Assembly: GCF_003344625.1 (NCBI RefSeq) | Contig: NZ_QPKJ02000004.1 | Coordinates: 1 to 64,000, forward strand | Reading direction: 5' to 3' | Source of the DNA: Solirubrobacter deserti | GTDB lineage: Bacteria > Actinomycetota > Thermoleophilia > Solirubrobacterales > Solirubrobacteraceae | DNA length: 64,000 nt | In this document: positions 54,761 through 62,543 of the stretch, in pieces | How the letters are laid out: the number at the start of each line of letters is the position of its first letter | Numbering within the stretch: the stretch's first letter is position 1 | The notes under the pieces: generated by a model | Told to the model about the DNA's origin: nothing | What the model saw: only the letters and a program-made list of their open reading frames with translations | The model's database searches: none | Program-made: the position numbers and the translations under genes

Positions 54761-55276
54761 ATGGACGTCCGGCCGCTCGTGCTCACCGCCACCCTGCCGG
54801 CACCCGAGCAGGCCTGGCTGAACGCCTGGCGGGAGGCGTACTTCCCGCCCGAGCGCAACCACCTCGCCGCCCACCTGACGCTCTTCCACGCGCTGCCCGG
54901 GGCCGAGCGGGCGGCGATCGAGGCCGAGTTGGAGGCCGTCGCGGCGCGCACGCCGCCGCCCGCGGCGCGGGCCGACCGCCTGCGCTTCCTCGGGGCCGGC
55001 GTGGCGGTCGACATCCACGCGCCCGCGCTCGTGACGCTGCGGGCGGAGCTGGCCTCGGCGTGGGCGGGCCGGCTGACGCGCCAGGACGAGCAGCCGCTGC
55101 GTCCGCACGTGACGGTCTGCAACAAGGTCACGCCCGAGCGCGCCCGCGCCGTCGAGCGCGAGCTGACCGCGCGCTTGGTGCCGCGCGCGTTCGCGCTCCC
55201 CGGCCTGGCGCTGTTCGAGTACGCGGGCGGCCCGTGGGTGCCGCTGCGCGCGTTCGAGTTCCGCGTCAGGGGCTGA
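54761..55276 (+). CDS. 2H phosphoesterase (2'-5' RNA ligase/LigT-like)
   Basis: 171 residues with the two HxT/S motifs of the 2H superfamily: AAHLTLFHAL (about residue 46) and RPHVTVCNK (about residue 119). Members hydrolyse 2',3'-cyclic nucleotide or 2'-5' phosphodiester bonds. It is divergent from the propeller-like gene by 25 bp and overlaps the convergent hydrolase by 11 bp. Confidence 0.88.
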   Translation: MDVRPLVLTATLPAPEQAWLNAWREAYFPPERNHLAAHLTLFHALPGAERAAIEAELEAVAARTPPPAARADRLRFLGAGVAVDIHAPALVTLRAELASAWAGRLTRQDEQPLRPHVTVCNKVTPERARAVERELTARLVPRAFALPGLALFEYAGGPWVPLRAFEFRVRG

Positions 55277-56135
55277 GCAGCGGCCGCCAGTGGTCGGCGG
55301 TGAGCGTGGCGGGTGGCGTGTTCGCGCAGAACTCGGTCAGCACGGCGGCGAAGCGCTCGGGGTCGTGGTGATGAGGCATGTGGCCCGCGCCCTCGAACAC
55401 CTCGAGCCGGCTTCCCGGCATCGCTTCGTGCGCGGCGTGGCCGTGCGCGATAGGGATGATCGAGTCGCGCTCGCCCCACACGATCAGCGTCGGGAGGACC
55501 GCCGCCAGATGCAGCCGGTCGTTGGCGCTCACGCGCTGACCGCCCGTGTCGATGACCGCGCGCACCGTGTGCAGGAACGCGCTGCGCGAGCCCGCGCTGT
55601 CGAGCGACGCGAAGCCCTTCGCCAGCACGCCGACGTCGCCCTTGGGCGCGAGGTGGCCCTGACGCAGCGCTGCAGCGATCCCGGAGCCGATCGTGCGCAC
55701 GCCGCGCGAGGTCAGGACGGGCAGCACCCAGTCGGCGCCGGGAATCGTCGCGGCCCGCAGCAGCAGGTGCACCTCGCGGCCGAGCCCGCCGCTGGAGACG
55801 AGCACGAGCCGCTCGCAGCGCTCGGGGAACTGGTAGGCGAACTGCATCGCCACGCCTCCGCCGAGGGAATGGCCGACGACCGTGACCCGATCGTGACCGA
55901 GGGCGCTCAGCAGGTCGCGCACGCCGCTGGCGTGCGCGCCGAGCGAGTAGTCGCCGCGCGGGGTCGCGGAGTGGCCGTGGCCGAGCAGGTCCGGCGCGAC
56001 GATGGTGAACCGGCCGGCCAGCGCGTGCACGATCGGCTCCCACGTCTCCGACGAGTTCGTCACGCCGTGCAGCAGCAGCAGGACGGGCCCTTCACCGGCG
56101 GTGCGGTAGGTGACCGTATGCCCATGGACGGCCAT
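55266..56135 (-). CDS. Alpha/beta-fold hydrolase
   Basis: 289 residues from ATG 56135 (MAVHGHTVTYRTAG), with GTG 56159 as an alternative. Oxyanion motif LLLLHGVTNSSETW, nucleophile VVGHSLGGGVAMQ (about residue 95), acid in IVWGERDSIIP and His in GAGHMPHHHDP complete the triad. Layout resembles the MhpC/haloperoxidase-like hydrolases that act on diverse esters or C-C bonds. The substrate is unknown. Confidence 0.9.
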   Translation of the reverse strand: MAVHGHTVTYRTAGEGPVLLLLHGVTNSSETWEPIVHALAGRFTIVAPDLLGHGHSATPRGDYSLGAHASGVRDLLSALGHDRVTVVGHSLGGGVAMQFAYQFPERCERLVLVSSGGLGREVHLLLRAATIPGADWVLPVLTSRGVRTIGSGIAAALRQGHLAPKGDVGVLAKGFASLDSAGSRSAFLHTVRAVIDTGGQRVSANDRLHLAAVLPTLIVWGERDSIIPIAHGHAAHEAMPGSRLEVFEGAGHMPHHHDPERFAAVLTEFCANTPPATLTADHWRPLLSP

Positions 56136-56247
56136 CTCCCGGCACTCGAGCTCCACGCAGAGAAGTACACCCGGGCGGCAGGAGGTGACGCGGAGCCGTC
56201 GGACCCCGGACCGTGAGCGGGGTCTGCCCGCTAGCTTCGACGTCGAG

Positions 56248-56859
56248 ATGCGCGGGGCATGGCGGCTGATCACGCCGGGCCGGAGATACCACCCGCCGGT
56301 GGCGGCAGACGATCCGGTGGCGCGCGAGCTGCGCGCGCTGGCCGAGCGCGACCGCGCCGCCGGGACGACGATCGGCGACTGGTCCCAGCAGGAGCGGGAG
56401 CGCTGGCTGAAGGGGTTCGCCGGCTGGCGGCTGGTGAGGGCCCACTACGACCCGGTGCGCCACCCGGAGAAGCTGGATGCTCCGCCCGCCTGGACGGACG
56501 AGCTCGTGCTGCTGCTCGTCGTGACGCTGGTGGCCGCGTACACCGACCGGCTTCCGGACGCCGCTTGGACGATGGTGGTCTTCGGCCCGCTCTGGCACGC
56601 GATGACGGCGCTCGAGGAGGCGGCGCGCCGGCGCAGCGCGCGGCGGCTCGGGCTGACGCCGGAGACCTTGCCGCGGGCCGCCACGGTCTCCGGCGCGGCG
56701 TTCTTGGTGCCGCTGACGTTGGGGCCGTGGACGTGGCGCAAGCTCCGTGGCGAGTCCACACGGCGCGACCGCCAGACGTGGGCGTTCTATCTGGCCGCGC
56801 GGGTCATCGCCGTCGTCAACGAGCGTCGCTCGTGGCGTCAGGCGACGCGCCCGCGGTGA
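56248..56859 (+). CDS. Uncharacterised membrane protein
   Basis: 203 residues from ATG 56248 (MRGAWRLITPGRRYHPPV). A charged N-terminal half with GTTIGDWSQQERERWLKGFAGWRLVRAHYD is followed by probable membrane segments (LVLLLVVTLVAAYT, AWTMVVFGPLWHAMTAL, AAFLVPLTLGPW). No family recognised. It ends 44 bp inside the convergent MarR gene. Confidence 0.65.
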   Translation: MRGAWRLITPGRRYHPPVAADDPVARELRALAERDRAAGTTIGDWSQQERERWLKGFAGWRLVRAHYDPVRHPEKLDAPPAWTDELVLLLVVTLVAAYTDRLPDAAWTMVVFGPLWHAMTALEEAARRRSARRLGLTPETLPRAATVSGAAFLVPLTLGPWTWRKLRGESTRRDRQTWAFYLAARVIAVVNERRSWRQATRPR

Positions 56860-57256
56860 GCCGCGCGAGCGCGGACAGCAGCGTCTCCCGCTCGTCCGCG
56901 CCGAGGACGCTCAAGATCTCGTCCTCGACGCGCCGCACGTCCCGCTGGATGGCGGCGTGCTTGGCGCGGCCCTCCGGCGTGAGCTCGATCACCCGCGCGC
57001 GGCGGTCCGCGGGATCGGGCGCGCGGGAGATCAGGCCGTCGGCCTCCAGGCCGTCGAGGATCTTGATCAGCCGCGACTTGTCGTAGCCCATCGCCTCGGC
57101 GAGCGCGAGCTGCGTCGGCGCCGAGCCGCGCGCGAGCAGCGTGAGCGCCACGTAGGCCCACATGCTCACGCCGTGCGCCGCCAGCAGCGGCCGCTCGGCC
57201 TCCATCATCCGCCGGGCGCCGCGGGCGAACAGCGCACCGAGATCCTCACGATCCAT
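56816..57256 (-). CDS. MarR-family transcriptional regulator
   Basis: 146 residues with the MarR fold: GVSMWAYVALTLLARGSAPTQLALAEAMGYDKSRLIKILDGLEADGLISRAPDPADRRARVIELTPEG. It is divergent from an SRPBCC protein, with CGTATG/CATACG repeats in the 51-bp gap. It overlaps the convergent 56248-56859 gene by 44 bp. Confidence 0.92.
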   Translation of the reverse strand: MDREDLGALFARGARRMMEAERPLLAAHGVSMWAYVALTLLARGSAPTQLALAEAMGYDKSRLIKILDGLEADGLISRAPDPADRRARVIELTPEGRAKHAAIQRDVRRVEDEILSVLGADERETLLSALARLTAGASPDATSDAR

Positions 57257-57281
57257 GCGCTGAGAGTACGCGTGGACAAAT

Positions 57282-57316
57282 CGTATGTAACTGCTTATGA
57301 TCTACGAATGCATACG
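57282..57316. promoter_or_regulatory. Inverted CGTATG/CATACG repeat, possible MarR operator
   Basis: CGTATG at 57282-57287 and CATACG at 57311-57316 form inverted arms 23 bp apart, each inside a longer ATNCGTATG-like context. They span the region between the divergent MarR and SRPBCC start codons and overlap the latter. Confidence 0.45.
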
Positions 57317-57700
57317 AATCGGTCGGTCACCAGCTCGATCTCCATCCGCGCGACGCCGGAGGCGGTGCTGGATCTGGTGGGCGACGCGCACGCGCTGCCG
57401 CGCTGGGCGCCGGGCTTCGCCCGGTCGGTACGCGCGGCCGGCGAGCACTGGGTGGTCGACACGGGCGCCGGGGAAGCGCTCATCGACCTGCGCGTGTCAC
57501 GCGAGCGCGGCACGGTGGACATCGTGTCGGTCGATCAGCCCGCACGTGCCGTCTTCACGCGCGTGCTCGCCAACGGCGAGGGCGCCGAGTACCTGTTCAC
57601 CCAGTTCTTCCCCGAGTCGGTGAGCGAAGCCGACCTGCGGCGCCAGGTCGGCGTCGTCGAGGGCGAGCTGGAGACGGTCCGGCGCCTCGCCGAGGCCTGA
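57308..57700 (+). CDS. SRPBCC-family (polyketide cyclase-like) protein
   Basis: 130 residues from ATG 57308. The START/SRPBCC pattern SISIRATPEAVLDLVGDAHALPRWAPGFARSVRAAGEHWVV is clear; the C-terminal helix is EADLRRQVGVVEGELETVRRLAEA. Such proteins bind or modify hydrophobic ligands. It is divergent from and probably regulated by the MarR gene. Confidence 0.85.
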   Translation: MHTNRSVTSSISIRATPEAVLDLVGDAHALPRWAPGFARSVRAAGEHWVVDTGAGEALIDLRVSRERGTVDIVSVDQPARAVFTRVLANGEGAEYLFTQFFPESVSEADLRRQVGVVEGELETVRRLAEA

Positions 57701-57705
57701 GGCGG

Positions 57706-59133
57706 CTACTCGAACAGCTGGCGGCCCTCTTCGATCAGCGTGATCACCGACAGCACGCCGAAGAACCCGGCGGAGAAGAGCAGGACCACGACGCGGGCGC
57801 CGCGCACGCGGATCGCCTCGGGCAGCGAGCGCCGGTTCATGATCAGCAGCAGGATCGAGTAGACGAACATCATCACGCCGCCGACGCAGGCCGAGATCAC
57901 GAGCAGGATCAGCGGCTGGTCGAGCCCGACGAGCAGGATCAGGCAGCCGATGATCACCAGGCCCCAGACGAGCCCGAAGTACAGGCGGCTCTCGCTGAGC
58001 CCCGAGTTGCGGAAGTAGTTGACCTTGAGCGTGTCGGCGGCGACGCGGCTCGTGTAGTCGACGATGCCCATCGACGCCGCGAGCAGCGAGAACGCGCCGA
58101 TGCCCCAGAACAGCGGCCCCATCCACGAGCCCGCGAGCTCGTTGAGGCGGTTGCCCTCGACCTCGAGGAAGCTGATGTCGTCGGTCAGCCCTTCCTGGCC
58201 GAACACGGTCGAGTAGGCGAGCATCGACGTGAACGTGATCGTGATCACCGTGATGGCCACGAACGTGCACAGCTGCTCGAGGTTCGCGAACCGCCACCAC
58301 GCGCGCCAGCGGGAGAGGTTGCGCTCGGTCGGCTCGAACACGAAGCCCGTGCTCGGCGCCGCCTCCTCCTGGCCCGTGACCGGGCTGACCAGGCGCGGGA
58401 CGTACTTGCCCATGCCGAAGCCCTTGTCGCGGATCCAGTTCGACTGGCACAGGTTCTGCCCGCCGCCGGCGCCGGCGAAGGCGAGGGCGCCCAGCAGGAC
58501 CGCGAAGTCGAGCTCGCCCGGGAACGTGCCGAAGCTCGTCACCACGTTGCTGACCTCGCCGGCGGCCTCGCCCGAGATGGCGGTGAAGGCCGCGACGCCG
58601 AAGAAGATCACGATCAGCGCGACCTTGAGGAAGATCACGCGCTCGACCGCGTCATAGACGACCGGGGCGAGCGTCAGCGACAGGCCGACGAGGACGAGGA
58701 TGCCGATCGCGATCGGCACGGGATCTCCGCCGCCGAACAGGTAGGTCATCAGCGTCGCCGAGCTCGTCGACCAGCCCGGCCACAGGTTCGCGAAGTAGAT
58801 GAGGATCACGAAGAACAGGCCCCAGTGCCGCCAGAGGCGGCTGAAGCCGGTCAGCGCCGTCTCGCCGGTCGCGAGCGTGTAGCGCTCGATCTCCATGTTC
58901 AGGAAGAACTGGACGATCACGCCCACGAACGCGGCCCACAGGAACACGAGGCCGACCTGCGAGGAGATGTACGGCCACAGGATGAACTCGCCGGACGCGA
59001 GGCCGACGCCGGCGCCGACGACGCCCGGGCCGATGATCCGCCACATCGACTTCGGCGGCTCGGGCAGCTCGCGGACCTCGACCTCGGGCAGGTGCGCGCT
59101 GGCGGGCGGGGAGGTGAAGGCGCGATCGCTCAT
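57706..59133 (-). CDS. Nramp-related transporter without the canonical metal-site motif
   Basis: 475 residues from ATG 59133 (MSDRAFTSPP), with eleven or so membrane segments. Overall pattern is Nramp-like (IIGPGVVGAGVGLASGEFILWPY in segment 1; LGALAFAGAGGGQNLCQ in segment 6), but the DPGN of segment 1 and the MPH of segment 6, which bind Mn2+/Fe2+ in true Nramps, are absent. It may carry another substrate. A soluble loop (SPVTGQEEAAPSTGFVFEPTERNLSRWR) is inserted mid-protein. It converges with the SRPBCC gene, 5 bp apart. Confidence 0.8.
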   Translation of the reverse strand: MSDRAFTSPPASAHLPEVEVRELPEPPKSMWRIIGPGVVGAGVGLASGEFILWPYISSQVGLVFLWAAFVGVIVQFFLNMEIERYTLATGETALTGFSRLWRHWGLFFVILIYFANLWPGWSTSSATLMTYLFGGGDPVPIAIGILVLVGLSLTLAPVVYDAVERVIFLKVALIVIFFGVAAFTAISGEAAGEVSNVVTSFGTFPGELDFAVLLGALAFAGAGGGQNLCQSNWIRDKGFGMGKYVPRLVSPVTGQEEAAPSTGFVFEPTERNLSRWRAWWRFANLEQLCTFVAITVITITFTSMLAYSTVFGQEGLTDDISFLEVEGNRLNELAGSWMGPLFWGIGAFSLLAASMGIVDYTSRVAADTLKVNYFRNSGLSESRLYFGLVWGLVIIGCLILLVGLDQPLILLVISACVGGVMMFVYSILLLIMNRRSLPEAIRVRGARVVVLLFSAGFFGVLSVITLIEEGRQLFE

Positions 59134-59152
59134 CGCCTTCGCATACCCGGGA

Positions 59153-60232
59153 TCACGCAGAGAGAACGTCCATGAGGTCGAACGGCTCCGGGCGATCGAG
59201 CTGCGCGTAGCCGCACGTCTGCGGGTCGCGGTCCGGGCGCCAGCGCACGAACTGCGGCGGATGCCGGAAGCGCGCGCCCTCGAGGTAGTCGTAGCGGACC
59301 TCGACCACCCGCTCGGGGCGCAGCGGCACGAACGACAGGTCCTTCTTCGGGTTCCAGCGGCTGCCGCCCTCCGGTGCGACGGCCAGCTCGGCGGCCCAGT
59401 GCCACGGGTGCTCGGCGAAGTCGACCACCAGCGGCTGGAGCTCGGCGAACAGCGCCCGCCGGCGGGCCATCGGGAACGCACCGATGACGCCGACCGAGGC
59501 GAGCCGGCCGTACTCGCTGCTCCAGGGCGAGGGCGGCGCGGCCTCGTCGATGTAGAGGCCGAGCAGCAGCGAGCCGATCGCGTCCTCGGCGCGCTTGTGC
59601 ACGCGGTAGCCGGCGAGCACGCAGTCCGCGGTGCGCACGTGCTTGACCTTGGTCATCACGCGCTTGTCGGGCTGGTAGGTGAGGTCGGGATGCTTGGCGA
59701 TCAGCCCGTCGAGCCCGGCGCCTTCGAAGCGCTCGAACCAGGCGTGCGCCGTGGCCTCGTCGGCCGTGATCGGGGTGACGTAGACCGGCGGCGCGGCGTC
59801 CGCCAGAGTCGCTTCCAGCCGCGCGCGGCGCTGCGCGAACGGCTCGCCGGTCAGGTCTTCGTCGCCGAGCGCGAGCAGGTCGAAGGCGATGAAGCTCGCC
59901 GGCGTCTCGCCCGCCAGGCGGGTGACGCGGCTCGCGGCGGGATGGATGCGCTGCTGCAGCGCCCAGAAGTCGAGCCCGCCCTCACCCGCGATCACGATCT
60001 CGCCGTCGATGATCGCGCGCGACGGGAAGTTGGCCTTGACCGCCTCGACGATCTCCGGGAAGTAGCGCGTCATCGGCCGCTCCTTGCGGCTGCCGATCTC
60101 CACCTCGTCGCCGTCGCGGAACACGATCGAGCGGAAGCCGTCCCACTTGGGCTCGTAGAAGTGGCCCGGCGGGATCGTCGCCGCCGGCTTGGCGAGCATC
60201 GGCGCGACGGGCGGCGTCAGCGGCAGCTGCAC
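59153..60232 (-). CDS. ATP-dependent DNA ligase (LigC-like)
   Basis: 359 residues, the usual LigC size. Nucleotidyltransferase motif I with the AMP-Lys is EPKWDGFRSI (about residue 28); further motifs are AIIDGEIVI, FIAFDLLALG, GLDGLIAKHPD and KVKHVRTADCVLAGY, and an OB-fold C-terminus follows. It seals nicks in repair, often in NHEJ or base-excision pathways; no Ku or LigD-type polymerase gene is visible here. GTG 60232 immediately follows the stop of the upstream small gene. Confidence 0.93.
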   Translation of the reverse strand: MQLPLTPPVAPMLAKPAATIPPGHFYEPKWDGFRSIVFRDGDEVEIGSRKERPMTRYFPEIVEAVKANFPSRAIIDGEIVIAGEGGLDFWALQQRIHPAASRVTRLAGETPASFIAFDLLALGDEDLTGEPFAQRRARLEATLADAAPPVYVTPITADEATAHAWFERFEGAGLDGLIAKHPDLTYQPDKRVMTKVKHVRTADCVLAGYRVHKRAEDAIGSLLLGLYIDEAAPPSPWSSEYGRLASVGVIGAFPMARRRALFAELQPLVVDFAEHPWHWAAELAVAPEGGSRWNPKKDLSFVPLRPERVVEVRYDYLEGARFRHPPQFVRWRPDRDPQTCGYAQLDRPEPFDLMDVLSA

Positions 60233-60631
60233 CTAGCGACGCCGATGACGGCGCAGCTGCTCGGCCTGAGCCCGCAGCGCCTGCGCATCCGAGCGGCGCT
60301 CGGCGGCGGCCTCGCGGGTCATCCACAAGTCCGCGCGCCGTATGTCGAGCACCATCCGGTGCATCGAGAGGCCGCTGAGGATCGCTCGGCGATGCGCGAG
60401 GATGCTCGGCGGGCCGTCCGGGGCACCGCGCATGGCCCGTGCCTGCTCTCGCAGAAGGGCGGCAGCCCGACGCGTCTCGGTCGTGCGCAGGCGCAGCTCC
60501 AGGACGCGGCGGGCGGGGCGGCCGGCGGCGAAATCGGCCGCGTCGGCGGTCTCGGCGGCGTCGGCCAGGCAGCGCAGCATGATCTCGCGGTCGAGCAGCG
60601 CGCGGGCGGGGAGCGGCTCGGTGACAGGCAC
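60233..60631 (-). CDS. Small Arg/Ala-rich helical protein upstream of the DNA ligase
   Basis: 132 residues from GTG 60631 (VPVTEPLPARALLDREIML). Predicted mostly helical with many Arg and Ala (RRVLELRLRTTETRRAAALLREQARAM). It ends directly before the ligase start, so the two are likely co-expressed. No family recognised. Confidence 0.55.
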   Translation of the reverse strand: MPVTEPLPARALLDREIMLRCLADAAETADAADFAAGRPARRVLELRLRTTETRRAAALLREQARAMRGAPDGPPSILAHRRAILSGLSMHRMVLDIRRADLWMTREAAAERRSDAQALRAQAEQLRRHRRR

Positions 60632-60690
60632 GTGACTGACGCTAGGACGGGCGCGCGTGCCGTTCAACCCGGGTGGGGAGGAATCGGACC

Positions 60691-61035
60691 ATGGCATCAC
60701 AGCTGAGCGCCGAGCGCGCGGCCCGGAACGAATCAGTCTTCCGCAACGCGAACGAGCGGATCGAGCAGCGGCTCGGCGAGCTCTCGCTGCTCGACGGCCG
60801 CTCACCGTTCCTGTGCGAGTGCGAGGACCCGTTGTGTGCGAGCCCGGTGCGGCTCTCGGCGGAGGAGTACGAGGCGGTCCGCGCGCACCCGCAGCGCTTC
60901 ATCGTCGTGCCGGGCCACGGTGCGGGTGAGGCCAAGGTCACGCGCTCCGAGGGGTACGACATCATCGAGAAGCACGGCGCCGAGGGCCGTGTGGCCGCGG
61001 ACCTGGATCCACGCCAAGGAGGAGCCGATGAGTGA
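60691..61035 (+). CDS. Small Cys-motif protein (first of two paralogues)
   Basis: 114 residues from ATG 60691, preceded by GGGGAGG. An N-terminal helix (RAARNESVFRNANERIEQRLGEL) is followed by FLCECEDPLCASPVRLSAEEYEAVRAHPQRFIVVPGH. The C-E-C-x4-C motif could bind metal or disulfide-bond. The next gene encodes a paralogue and overlaps by 8 bp. No function is known to me. Confidence 0.8.
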   Translation: MASQLSAERAARNESVFRNANERIEQRLGELSLLDGRSPFLCECEDPLCASPVRLSAEEYEAVRAHPQRFIVVPGHGAGEAKVTRSEGYDIIEKHGAEGRVAADLDPRQGGADE

Positions 61036-61330
61036 CCGCGCACGCCGGATCGCCGACAACGAGCGACGCTTCCGCGTCTTCAACGAGCAGGTGCGCGAAG
61101 TGGGGGCGCAGCTGCGGACCGCGCCCGCCTTCATGTGCGAGTGCGGGGACCCGCAGTGTCAGGCGGCCGTCACGCTCAGCGCCGAGGAGTACGCGCGCGT
61201 GCGAGCGGACCCACGCTGGTTCGTCGTCCTGCCCGAGCACGAGCGGCTCGGCGTCGAACGCGTGGTCGCGTGCCACGACCACTTCCGGATCGTGGAGAAG
61301 ATCGGCGAGGGCGCGAAGCTCGTCACGTGA
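61028..61330 (+). CDS. Small Cys-motif protein (second paralogue)
   Basis: 100 residues from ATG 61028, with AAGGAGGAG upstream. It repeats the first paralogue's plan: helix NERRFRVFNEQVREVGAQL, then FMCECGDPQCQAAVTLSAEEYARVRADPRWFVVLPEH. The shared core is F-x-CEC-x-DP-x-C-(x)-V-x-LSAEEY-x-x-VRA-x-P-x-x-F-x-V-x-P. It overlaps the upstream gene by 8 bp and the convergent ATP-grasp gene by 8 bp. Confidence 0.82.
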   Translation: MSDRARRIADNERRFRVFNEQVREVGAQLRTAPAFMCECGDPQCQAAVTLSAEEYARVRADPRWFVVLPEHERLGVERVVACHDHFRIVEKIGEGAKLVT

Positions 61331-62543
61331 CCCACACGGCCTTGATGCCGCCGCCCGCGGACGTGTTGACGATCGCGGCGCGCGGGTCCGTCGGGTAGCG
61401 GCTGACGCCGCCGGGCGGGACGACCCAGCCGGCCGGGGTGCGGACGGCGAACGCCCGCAGGTCGACGGGCCGGAGCTCGAGCGCCGGGCCGGTCGGGTGC
61501 AGCGACAGCGGCAGGTAGCGCTGCGCGACCCAGCGGTGCGGCGCGCGCCGGAGCTCGGCGGTCACGGTGGCGATCGCCTCTGACGACGCGGCCGGGCCGA
61601 CCACGACGCCGCGGCCGCCCGCGCCGTGGCTGGGCTTGAAGACGAGCTCGCGCGGGTCCAGCTCGAGGGCGTCGGGGCCGAGGAACGTCTCCGCGGTGGC
61701 GAGCCTCGGTGTCTCGCCGAGGAGGTCGCGGATGAGCGGCTCGGCGTCGGCGAGCAGCCGCTTGTCCTCGACGACGCCGCAGCCCGGGCGGTTGAGCACG
61801 CGGACCTCGCCCGCGAGCAGCGGCTCGAGCAGCCGGTCGCCGAGCGGGGTGCGGTGGCCGGCGTCGTCGAACACGCGGTCCTCGGCGGTGCGGTACCAGA
61901 CCGTGCGCGGGAGCGGGTCGTGGGGCTCGAGCAGCGGGAGGCCGAGGAAGCGCGCGAGCCACGCGGTCTCCCAGCTCGGCGGGTCATTGGGCAGGATCGC
62001 GGCGTCCTCCCCGAGTGCCGCCTTCAGCGCATCACGCAAGGGCGCCGCCGTGTCGCGCGGCGCGTGCGCGACGTGCTCCCACAGGCGCGCGACCTCACGC
62101 GCGGCGGGCAGGGCGACGTGGCCCGGCGTGAGGACGTTGGCCTCGAGCAGGACGAACGCCCCGTCCGGGCCGCGCGCGACGTCGAAGCCGACGACCGCGA
62201 GCGGTGGCCCGGGCAGCTCGACGCCTTCGAGCAGGCGCTCGCGGTAGTGCGACGTGGCGGTCACGGGGTGCGCGCCCGGGCCGGCGAGCAGCAGCGCTTC
62301 CAGCAGGCGCGCGCGCTGTTCCAGGCCGGCCGCGAGCGGCTCCCACTCGGCCGCGGTGAGGATGCGCGGAAGGCCGTCCACCGGAAGCGGGCGCGCCTGG
62401 GCACCGCCGCCGATCGCGATGCTGGTGTCGTGCAGGCACGGGCCGTGCTCGGCGAACGCGTCCAGGGCGGGCGCGTAGGCGGCGCGAGGGGAGCCGTCGG
62501 GCGCGAACGCCTCGTCGTAGGCGGCGGTGGCGAGCGCGGTCAC
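61323..62543 (-). CDS. Circularly permuted ATP-grasp-type protein (second of two)
   Basis: 406 residues from GTG 62543 (VTALATAAYDEAFAPDG), a start typical of the CP_ATPgrasp (DUF404/DUF407) family. Marks are VVGFDVARGPDGAFVLLEANVLTPGH, ELVFKPSHGAGGRGVVVGP (glycine-rich ATP loop), WVAQRYLPLSLHP, VDLRAFAVRTPAGW and the closing NTSAGGGIKAVWV. ATP-grasp enzymes make amide or related bonds through acyl-phosphates. Overlaps the upstream paralogue (GTGA). Confidence 0.88.
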   Translation of the reverse strand: MTALATAAYDEAFAPDGSPRAAYAPALDAFAEHGPCLHDTSIAIGGGAQARPLPVDGLPRILTAAEWEPLAAGLEQRARLLEALLLAGPGAHPVTATSHYRERLLEGVELPGPPLAVVGFDVARGPDGAFVLLEANVLTPGHVALPAAREVARLWEHVAHAPRDTAAPLRDALKAALGEDAAILPNDPPSWETAWLARFLGLPLLEPHDPLPRTVWYRTAEDRVFDDAGHRTPLGDRLLEPLLAGEVRVLNRPGCGVVEDKRLLADAEPLIRDLLGETPRLATAETFLGPDALELDPRELVFKPSHGAGGRGVVVGPAASSEAIATVTAELRRAPHRWVAQRYLPLSLHPTGPALELRPVDLRAFAVRTPAGWVVPPGGVSRYPTDPRAAIVNTSAGGGIKAVWVT

